Made by a program: the position numbers and the translations under genes
Notes under the pieces: generated by a model
Told to the model about the DNA's origin: nothing
Databases searched by the model: none
Seen by the model: only the letters and a program-made list of their open reading frames with translations
Shown here: positions 1 through 6,318 of the stretch, piece after piece
How positions within the stretch are numbered: the stretch's first letter is position 1
Layout: each line of letters opens with the position of its first letter
Source: CAYOOT01 sp964405665
Lineage (GTDB): Bacteria > Bdellovibrionota_C > UBA2361 > SZUA-149 > CAZDWZ01
DNA length: 15,181 bases
Direction of reading: 5' to 3'
Assembly: GCA_964405665.1 (NCBI GenBank)
Contig: CAYOOT010000068.1
Location: forward strand, 1 to 15,181

Positions 1-28
1 TTATGAAAAGAGCTTTAAAAAAAGGAAA

Positions 29-1030
29 CTACTTACTAAGCGTAACATTTCCCATCCCGATTTTCTGTTCCGCCTTTCTTCCATAATCATCTGCCAAACG
101 CACGATCACCGGTTCATCCTGTATTTCATCACTCTCAATCGGATAATATTCCCCGATATAATGCCCTGTTTCTTTCTCCCACATCGGAATATTAAGCACC
201 TTATCTCCTAAAGAGAAAGTCGCTGTTTTTTTGGAAGTGCCGTAAACCAAAACTGTTAAATGATCTTTTAAACTTATTTTCCCAGTTCGGGCATCATGAG
301 AAGAAGCAAAGATTGAGGGAGTAATACTTTCCAACATCGGGGACCTTCTTTTCACGTACAATGGTTCCATCATGTTATTAACCACTTTTTTTGCCAAATC
401 AGCAATAATCTGATTATCCAAACCTTTTACCGGTTCAAGAATCAAAGAGCTCCACCCGGTAGGACCCTTAGTTAGACCGCGGCTGTCACTATCTTCAGCT
501 TCGGTACTAAAAAGGACATTTCCACTTTTAGCTGAGACAAGTTTAAGCTTAATACCCACAGAATTAACACTTTGAATTCCATAATAACTTCTGTCCCATT
601 CCGTAATGTATCCATACATCAACGCATCACAATTGAGGAATTTTCCTAAATCGGCAGGAGGAATATTTAATATTCTTTTAATATCAAGAATATTTTTATT
701 GGAAAAACCATTATGATGGAAGGCACTTTCAATAACCAAGGGGGGAATAGGATCCAAGCCGGACTTTTCTAAGGAAGTATAAACCAAATCTCTAACAAAA
801 TTTACCGGGGCTTCTTCCAATTTTGTGGAGACCAGTGAAATGTTATCAATTAATAAACCAGGTTTAAAATCCACTATTTCTCCTTTGCTATCAAGATAGG
901 CAAAAGGCAGTACCGCTATTCGCAAAGGTTCGGAAGGATCAAAATCAATTTTATTTTGATATTTTGCGGAGCAAGAACAAAACAGGATCGATAAAATAAA
1001 AATTAAAGGAGAAAATCTTTTTCTTAACAT
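29..1030 (-). CDS. GNA1162/DUF799-like lipoprotein with C-terminal beta domain
   Basis: Predicted lipoprotein of 333 aa. A basic start and hydrophobic core (residues 2-17) lead to Cys18 and Cys20; Cys20, after Ser19, is the likelier lipidation site, although the lipobox is not ideal. Residues 36-225 resemble the DUF799/GNA1162 family, related in fold to TolB-N/CsgG: an IAVLPF strand at 38-43, FHHNGF at 104-109, a DALMYG strand at 135-140, and a paired-strand region around 150-176 ending SGNVLFST. Residues 232-333 form an extra beta-rich, Ig-like domain (GHYIGEYYP at 289-297, then a DDYGRKAEQ turn) beyond the usual family length of roughly 220 aa. The ATG follows the preceding gene's stop by 5 nt and I see no clear Shine-Dalgarno. 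It is the last gene of the long operon. Family members are outer-membrane-associated lipoproteins of unsettled function; a role here is inference. Confidence 0.72.
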   Translation of the reverse strand: MLRKRFSPLIFILSILFCSCSAKYQNKIDFDPSEPLRIAVLPFAYLDSKGEIVDFKPGLLIDNISLVSTKLEEAPVNFVRDLVYTSLEKSGLDPIPPLVIESAFHHNGFSNKNILDIKRILNIPPADLGKFLNCDALMYGYITEWDRSYYGIQSVNSVGIKLKLVSAKSGNVLFSTEAEDSDSRGLTKGPTGWSSLILEPVKGLDNQIIADLAKKVVNNMMEPLYVKRRSPMLESITPSIFASSHDARTGKISLKDHLTVLVYGTSKKTATFSLGDKVLNIPMWEKETGHYIGEYYPIESDEIQDEPVIVRLADDYGRKAEQKIGMGNVTLSK

Positions 1031-1035
1031 AAAAT

Positions 1036-2217
1036 TTATTTAAGATTTAAAGTAAAGGGCAAAGAATAATTTTCTCCTCTACCGATAGTTACTATTTGAA
1101 AATATTTTTTAAGTCCCGGTTGTTTGGGCAAAATAAATTTATCCAGCTTATTTATTTCAATAAATTTTGTGTAAGGACCAATTTCAGAATCCGAATGATA
1201 AATTACCAATTTTTTAATGGCACAGGTCTTATTGGAATCTTGGCAAAACAATAAAACGCCTGGTTTATTTTCTTTGGCTTTACATTCGATACTTAGAGAC
1301 AATTCATTTTTGTTAGGAATTTTCGTCAAGGTTGTTTTATCATCAAACTGACAAAGCGGTTCATCAATAAAAGTTAAATCCTTTCTAACCACATCTCCAT
1401 ACGGGGTTCTAGCTTCCAGAAATATTTTATTGTCACTTAATGCAGAATCATTAAGCCAAAGAACTCGACAAAACAAACCTGAAGAATTATTTTTTAAACT
1501 TACCCTTTCTCTTTTATAAACCAAATTAACTAAAGACCCATTAGAGGAGCGGGCGCAAATCTTATATAACTGCGGCTTGATTTCATCCATTGAAACCAAT
1601 TCCAACTTTGATGGAGCAAGATCATCACTTCCTGCAGCCTGATTATCATAAGCAGGAACCCCCCGAAGAAGCTCACGACTGAATTTTTCGGCCAAAAGAT
1701 TAAAGGCATCGTCACCGGAATTGTTGAATTGTTCTTTCAATCCTTGCAATATTTGTCCTGATTGAAAAAGCAAGCCTCCTTTTTCCTTTTCTGAACGGGC
1801 CACTTTTAAAAGTTCTTTCCCGTTTCTATCAAGAAATTTGATATTTCCACTAATATTATTATAAAAACCCAGTCCAAAATTATTTCTGGAAAAGGATTCT
1901 ATTTCTGCTTGAACATAAGCAGAAATCCCATAATTGGAAAAAAGTTTTGCGACTTCCGGACAATCATAAGTAGAGCATATTTTTCTAACTACTGCATCTT
2001 CCACCAAAGTATAGCCTCTGAGCTTCAATTCAGAACGGATTTGTTGTTCTACTAAAGTGACTCTGGCATCTCTTAAGTCCAAGGTACTTTTTATCGGCAA
2101 CAAAGCGATTAGTCTTGGTTTTGTTTCTTTAAATTCTGAAGAAACATTTATTTTGCTATTGCTACAAGAAACTAGAAACAATAAGAAGAAAATTTGGGAA
2201 ACAAAAAGTTTTTTCAT
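1036..2217 (-). CDS. Lipoprotein: CsgG/TolB-N-like domain plus Ig/FN3-like domains
   Basis: Predicted lipoprotein of 393 aa with a clean lipobox, LVSC, Cys18. Residues 35-187 look like the TolB-N/CsgG fold also seen in the next gene: an opening LIALLPI strand (36-42), a helix, GYTLVED (69-75), an SAYVQAEI strand (99-106), then strands around FYNNISGNIKFLDRNGKELL. Residues 205-285 look Ig-like (TPYGDVVRKDLTF, 271-283). The C-terminus, about 300-393, resembles fibronectin type III (SEIGPYTKF at 344-352, KKYFQIVTIG at 370-379). Eight cysteines besides Cys18 suggest disulfides in an oxidising compartment. A Shine-Dalgarno-like AAGGG lies 4 nt before the ATG. The two lipoproteins share a domain plan but little sequence, so they may act as a pair. 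No known partner or substrate can be read from the sequence, and the domain calls are made by eye. Confidence 0.62.
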   Translation of the reverse strand: MKKLFVSQIFFLLFLVSCSNSKINVSSEFKETKPRLIALLPIKSTLDLRDARVTLVEQQIRSELKLRGYTLVEDAVVRKICSTYDCPEVAKLFSNYGISAYVQAEIESFSRNNFGLGFYNNISGNIKFLDRNGKELLKVARSEKEKGGLLFQSGQILQGLKEQFNNSGDDAFNLLAEKFSRELLRGVPAYDNQAAGSDDLAPSKLELVSMDEIKPQLYKICARSSNGSLVNLVYKRERVSLKNNSSGLFCRVLWLNDSALSDNKIFLEARTPYGDVVRKDLTFIDEPLCQFDDKTTLTKIPNKNELSLSIECKAKENKPGVLLFCQDSNKTCAIKKLVIYHSDSEIGPYTKFIEINKLDKFILPKQPGLKKYFQIVTIGRGENYSLPFTLNLK

Positions 2218-2224
2218 ATTACCC

Positions 2225-2680
2225 TTATTCTACAACAATTTCCGCATTGATTCCTGCAGGCTTTGATTTTAGGCCAAATATTTTAAAAGGATACCTTCCA
2301 GTATCATGAAAACACACACTGGCAAAGTTCTTCGGCTCAATAGGTCTTGTTGAGGTAACTGTGCCATTTTTATTGATTTGCAGATTAGAACTGGCGCAAT
2401 GGCTGGTATGACTTCCATAATCTATTTCCAAAGTAGCTAAAGAATCTGTAGAACTATTTAGAAAAAAAACTATGCTATCTTCTTTTTTCATATGCAAAGT
2501 AGAGGGCTCTATCCCTTGATCTAAAAGCTTAATTATTTGGTTCTTCGAGTCTGGAATCTTTGTAACTAAGCCCTGGGCTTCTTCAGCCAGCGTGGATTTA
2601 GTCAAAAAAAGCATTATCAAAAACGAAATCGCAGAACTCTTCAGTATATTTGGAAAAAATTTATTTTTAGTAATTTTCAT
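2225..2680 (-). CDS. Secreted cupredoxin-like protein
   Basis: Protein of 151 aa with a Sec signal peptide: basic start, hydrophobic stretch about 17-27, likely cleavage after STLA (residue 32). The mature domain, about 55-151, has the look of a cupredoxin beta sandwich: a KKEDSIVFFLN strand, a strand ending DYGSHTSHC (87-95), then SVCFHDTGRYPFKIFG (121-136) and a final INAEIVV strand. The second block mirrors the cupredoxin pattern in which Cys and His near the C-terminus bind type-1 copper, but spacing here is Cys123-X-His125, shorter than the usual C-X2-4-H, and no following Met is evident. His91, His94 and Cys95 could be further ligands, or Cys95-Cys123 could be a disulfide. A good Shine-Dalgarno, AAGGA, precedes the ATG. 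Copper binding is an inference; it may be a metal-free cupredoxin fold. Confidence 0.5.
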   Translation of the reverse strand: MKITKNKFFPNILKSSAISFLIMLFLTKSTLAEEAQGLVTKIPDSKNQIIKLLDQGIEPSTLHMKKEDSIVFFLNSSTDSLATLEIDYGSHTSHCASSNLQINKNGTVTSTRPIEPKNFASVCFHDTGRYPFKIFGLKSKPAGINAEIVVE

Positions 2681-2688
2681 ATTTTCCT

Positions 2689-3330
2689 TTATTTAAGATT
2701 ACTTGTTGTATCTTCAGTTTCAGCGTCATCAGCATTGTCCTCATCCGCATCATCTATCTCATTATCATCGGCCTCATTAGGATCTTCGCTATCATCATCA
2801 GTTTCTTCTTCAACTTCTTCTGAGGGATTAAGCGGGGTTTCTTGTTCAAAACCAGGTGCCATTGGAGGAATCGGCGTAATCGGAAGAGGACGATAGGCTT
2901 GGTTGCCATCAACATTTTGAGGTTGAGTTGGAACTACCGGAGGAGGAGTTTCTACTGGAATATTCGCTTCTCCTCCCTGAAAATCCTTTAATTTCGTAGT
3001 AATATTTTTTAAATATTCCTGATGTTTTCGGATTTGTTCTTCGGGAATTGTGCCGGCACTAATTGAATCCAAAGTTTTACCTAAATTCCCGGGATTTTGT
3101 TGTAAGGGATAAACTACTGCCGGAAGAGCCTGGTTATTTTTGTTTTCTTCCTCTTTGCCTACAGTTTGCTCTTGCTTCACTTCCTTAGTAACGGCGGCCG
3201 GGTCAAACTTAAATTCTTCTTTCTTAGAAAAGATTTTTTTTAAGGAAGTAGAAATATCATCTTTTTTATAACCAACTATAAAAGAAGAGATTAAAATTAA
3301 AACAATAATTATATTGTATTTATTAAACAT
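2689..3330 (-). CDS. Membrane-anchored proline-rich protein with acidic tail
   Basis: Unrecognised protein of 213 aa. One N-terminal hydrophobic segment (about residues 7-20) after a single Lys suggests an inner-membrane anchor with the rest in the periplasm. A basic stretch (22-50) is followed by a short helical, charged segment (about 98-120, containing IRKHQEYLKNITTKLKDF), a proline-rich linker (about 125-165) and a highly acidic tail in which 24 of the last 43 residues are Asp or Glu. There is no enzymatic motif. The order anchor, helix, proline-rich linker, acidic tail suggests a periplasm-spanning tether or a calcium-binding tail, which is inference. It lies 9 nt after the thioesterase gene and 8 nt before the cupredoxin-like gene, so it is part of the operon. 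Its Shine-Dalgarno is weak. Confidence 0.6.
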   Translation of the reverse strand: MFNKYNIIIVLILISSFIVGYKKDDISTSLKKIFSKKEEFKFDPAAVTKEVKQEQTVGKEEENKNNQALPAVVYPLQQNPGNLGKTLDSISAGTIPEEQIRKHQEYLKNITTKLKDFQGGEANIPVETPPPVVPTQPQNVDGNQAYRPLPITPIPPMAPGFEQETPLNPSEEVEEETDDDSEDPNEADDNEIDDADEDNADDAETEDTTSNLK

Positions 3331-3339
3331 TATTTCACA

Positions 3340-3714
3340 TTAAAGAATAGGAATGGGTTTCCCTTGCTCGTTAATTGCAACCATTACTATTTCTGCTTCA
3401 GTAACTTTTATTGATTCTCTTTTCCCGATACCCCTTTCTGCAGCCACTAAAACTTTTATTGTGATAGAAGTTCTTCCAAGTTTTGTCGTTTCTGTATAAT
3501 AGCTAACCGTATCTCCCACATATACCGGAGAAATAAATTCTACTTCTTTGATCAGCTTAGTAACATAACGATGTGGTGCCACTTCCTTGGCATGTTCAGC
3601 AGCCGCTAAATCAAGATGACTTAAAATAACTCCTCCGAATATACTGCCCACAGCATTTGTATCTTTGGGCATCATCACCATTCTAATTTGGGGGGCTTTA
3701 TCAGAAATTTCCAT
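3340..3714 (-). CDS. YciA-type acyl-CoA thioesterase (hotdog fold)
   Basis: Cytosolic 124-aa hotdog-fold enzyme that would hydrolyse acyl-CoA to free acid and CoA. It aligns by eye with the YciA/BACH-type family: MMPKDTNAVGSIFGG at 14-28 matches the family's PxDTNxxGxIFGG block, followed by the helix with the conserved Asp (D35). EFISPVYVGDTV (59-70) matches the family's F-x-x-P-V-x-V-G-D block, GRTSITI (80-86) the CoA-binding strand region, and TEA (105-107) the late strand. Length is typical. The start lies 4 nt after batE's stop codon, with only a weak Shine-Dalgarno. A thioesterase inside a Bat operon is not expected; it may serve envelope lipid or fatty-acid turnover, or simply be co-transcribed. 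Substrate chain length cannot be read from the sequence. Confidence 0.85.
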   Translation of the reverse strand: MEISDKAPQIRMVMMPKDTNAVGSIFGGVILSHLDLAAAEHAKEVAPHRYVTKLIKEVEFISPVYVGDTVSYYTETTKLGRTSITIKVLVAAERGIGKRESIKVTEAEIVMVAINEQGKPIPIL

Positions 3715-3718
3715 AATT

Positions 3719-4522
3719 TCAGACTATACCAATATTTATCTTCTCTATCCAGCCCTTTCTCTTATTCGGTAAAAGTATTTCCACCCAATTTTCTCTTTGT
3801 TCCAGCACTCTCAATTCTGTGCCTTGGTGAAGAATCGCCACAACTTGATAGTTCTTGGAATCTCCGGCATAGACATTTGCTTCAGGAGAAAAAATTACCG
3901 CCGAATCAGGATTTAAATAAGTGCTAAATTTAAGTTCTGAATTTTTGTCCGGTCGTGCAAATAGAATCAAAAGCAAAAGATAGAAAGAAATTAAATAAAG
4001 AGAATAAACTGCCACCCTTAAGTTCTTTTTCTCAAAGAATATTATTAACAATTGAAATAAACATGCTAAAAATACTGCTGCCAATAAATAAAATTTAAAA
4101 TATTCAGGATTGATTCTTTTTATTAAAATTAAGGAATCAAGTATTTTTAAAACTATATTTTCCTCAGAATCATCTGCTATTACTTCTTTAACGTCTTTTC
4201 TTGCGTATTCAAGATTAGCCCAAATATCAGGATCATTGGGCAGCAAATTTAAAGCTTTTCGATAATAATAAATTGCCTTGGCCAAATCAGAATTACGATA
4301 ATAGGAATTGCCTAAGTTATAATAGAGATCGGCATTTTCCAAACCTTCTTCCAGAGCTTGAGAATAGAATTTTATTGCATCTTGATAATTTGCACTTTGA
4401 TAGGACATATTTGCTTTGTCAACTAACGTTGCCGGATCAATTGCCCGAGCTGACTGCGCAAAAAAAAGAACGAGCATTACTATTTGAGCATAAATCGTAT
4501 TTTTTGCGACTGATCTAGACAT
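3719..4522 (-). CDS. batE: BatE: TPR, two membrane segments, SH3-like domain
   Basis: BatE-type protein of 267 aa. Signal peptide about 1-27 (ending QSARA), then TPR repeats in the periplasm (about 34-62 and 64-97, including ADLYYNLGNSYYRNSDLAKA), two membrane segments (about 143-163 and 169-189) and a C-terminal bacterial SH3-like domain (about 207-264, with ENWVEI and KGWIEKI). This is the standard BatE layout. I place the start at the ATG at 4522. A TTG nine bases upstream (4531) would add three residues, but the ATG has GAG about 6 nt before it and gives an 8-nt overlap with batD, whose TAG lies inside the new start region. TPR repeats probably hold partner Bat proteins; SH3-like domains often bind peptidoglycan or peptides, which is family knowledge and not seen here. 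Confidence 0.85.
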   Translation of the reverse strand: MSRSVAKNTIYAQIVMLVLFFAQSARAIDPATLVDKANMSYQSANYQDAIKFYSQALEEGLENADLYYNLGNSYYRNSDLAKAIYYYRKALNLLPNDPDIWANLEYARKDVKEVIADDSEENIVLKILDSLILIKRINPEYFKFYLLAAVFLACLFQLLIIFFEKKNLRVAVYSLYLISFYLLLLILFARPDKNSELKFSTYLNPDSAVIFSPEANVYAGDSKNYQVVAILHQGTELRVLEQRENWVEILLPNKRKGWIEKINIGIV

Positions 4523-6317
4523 TTTTCTCAATTTCCATAATTAAATTTTTTGTTTGCTCTACCAATCCACGCATCTGCGAATCTTCAATCCTTAATCCGG
4601 CATACAAATACTTCTGCAATTTCCCCAGTAATTCTTCGGCCTTTGGAGCGAGTGCCTGGTTCTTTAATTTTTCCACTAAAAGAATTCTTACTTCCGATGC
4701 TGTCATGCTTTCAGCCGCAACGGCGAATTTTTCTCCCAGATATATCTTAAAAATTGAAGTCAACAATTCAGGATTAATATTTTTCTCACTGAGTGAAGAA
4801 ACTGCTTTGGATAACGCTTTCTTGGAAAGGATTTTGTTAGGATTATTTAAATTTTTTATTTTTTTATTATGCAAATAAGAAATGAAAAAAGTGAATAGAG
4901 GAATCAAGCAAAGTAAAAAGAAGAATAGGTTACTAAACTTATATCTAGGCAAATATAAACCGTCAGAAACGTGCTGTGGTCTCAAGTCTTCCGATAAAAT
5001 TTGAATTGCTTGGCGATTGTCTGCTTGATTGGTTTTGGTTTTTTCTTCCTTAGGCTCTCCATAAACAATCAAATTATTATTAGTGGAATCAGGGAGCACC
5101 TCAATTTCTTTGGTAAGGGTTGTTTCTGCTCTATATTGTTTGCTCTGAGGATCGAAAGTTATTACTTCATATTGTGGCAATTGAAATTTGCCAGCTTTCT
5201 GACAAACCAGCGCTAATTTCCAGGTTTTTTTGAAAAATAATTTATTATCACGGGGTATTACTTCTATTTTAGGCTGATCAATATAAATTTTAAAATTATC
5301 CAAATCTTTTCCTTGAGGCAAAGATAAGTCATAAGGTCTTAAATTGGCATCGCCACTGATTTCAATCGTTAAGGTGAGACTTTCTCCTTGTTTAACAGTC
5401 TGCGATTCTACACTGGAATTTACTTGCACTTTCCCCACAGGGATATAAGAAAGATTATTTTTCGGAGGGTTAGGTAGGGGTTTTACTTTTATTTTCAAAC
5501 CGGGAGCTAAAAGTTCCAAGGGCACCAACTTCCTTGACGCAAAAACATCCATATCATCGAAGAAACGATCAAATAAATTCCAACTCCTTTGTGGACCAGC
5601 AGTCTCAATAATTTCTACATTGGCTTTAAACTTTCTCGGCGGAATCTCTTGCTCACCTTCTTTATTGGGGAAAATTCCATCCAAGAGAGAAAAAACTAAA
5701 ATATTTCCCACGTTTCTCTTTTGCTCCGCTTTCTTTCCAAAAGATTCTCTCCAAAAGCCATTCAGCGAAAGATCATCCAAGGAAGCATTGGCAATGGATT
5801 TATTAGAGGCGATTTCTGCACGGTAGACTACTTGCTCTCCCACATAAGGCTCATCGTTGTCGACAATTTGGGTAAAATCCACCCCCATTTTATTAGCACT
5901 TTTATTGTCCGAACTTTTGGACTTTGAGCTATTGTCTTCAATAATATTAATCTCCGGCCCAACAAATTCCTTTACTTCTCCATTAACGTTTATCTTGCCC
6001 GAAGGTAGGTGATATTTACCAACTTTTAGATTCCCAGAAACACCAACCAGATAACTAAAAGTCACTTCTTCTGTTTTTTCAAAATTTATTATCTCTGTGC
6101 TGGAACTGCTCCCTGAAAAATTAAGTTCGAATTCTGAAGAATTATTAAATTCCGGGCGGCTGATTTTGGAAAAATCTCCTGAAATAATTACTTTCAAAAG
6201 ATAACTATCGTTTCTAGTTCCCATAGCTGGATCTACGCTGGTCTCTACTACCACTTCAGCAAAAGCCATTCTGCAAATTGAAAAAAATATAAAAAACAAT
6301 AATAACTTAAAACGCAT
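4515..6317 (-). CDS. batD: BatD: periplasmic beta-domain protein with membrane anchor
   Basis: BatD-family protein of 600 aa. Signal peptide 1-20 (ending MAFA), long periplasmic beta-rich region to about 455, one membrane segment (about 460-481), then a cytosolic helical tail of about 115 residues. Family-like blocks are PYVGEQVVYRAEI (157-169) and, at 294-334, the second repeat with VGKVQVNSSVE, GESLTLTIEISGDANL and LSLP. BatD is thought to support the BatA/BatB complex from the periplasmic side. It starts 1 nt after the batB-batC stop codon and overlaps batE by 8 nt, implying coupled translation. The cytosolic tail (LTSIFKIYLGEKF, then a helical region to the end) echoes the helical tail of the DUF4381-like protein in this operon and could touch MoxR or DUF58; that contact is inference. 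Confidence 0.85.
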   Translation of the reverse strand: MRFKLLLFFIFFSICRMAFAEVVVETSVDPAMGTRNDSYLLKVIISGDFSKISRPEFNNSSEFELNFSGSSSSTEIINFEKTEEVTFSYLVGVSGNLKVGKYHLPSGKINVNGEVKEFVGPEINIIEDNSSKSKSSDNKSANKMGVDFTQIVDNDEPYVGEQVVYRAEIASNKSIANASLDDLSLNGFWRESFGKKAEQKRNVGNILVFSLLDGIFPNKEGEQEIPPRKFKANVEIIETAGPQRSWNLFDRFFDDMDVFASRKLVPLELLAPGLKIKVKPLPNPPKNNLSYIPVGKVQVNSSVESQTVKQGESLTLTIEISGDANLRPYDLSLPQGKDLDNFKIYIDQPKIEVIPRDNKLFFKKTWKLALVCQKAGKFQLPQYEVITFDPQSKQYRAETTLTKEIEVLPDSTNNNLIVYGEPKEEKTKTNQADNRQAIQILSEDLRPQHVSDGLYLPRYKFSNLFFFLLCLIPLFTFFISYLHNKKIKNLNNPNKILSKKALSKAVSSLSEKNINPELLTSIFKIYLGEKFAVAAESMTASEVRILLVEKLKNQALAPKAEELLGKLQKYLYAGLRIEDSQMRGLVEQTKNLIMEIEKNV

Positions 6318-6318
6318 T

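Noticed and set aside
1..28. Possible terminator of the long operon (AAAG-AG-CTTT pairing)
   Set aside because: The stem is 4 bp and no T-run follows on the minus strand.
4523..4531. TTG start for batE
   Set aside because: The ATG at 4522 has a better-placed ribosome site and gives a normal signal peptide.
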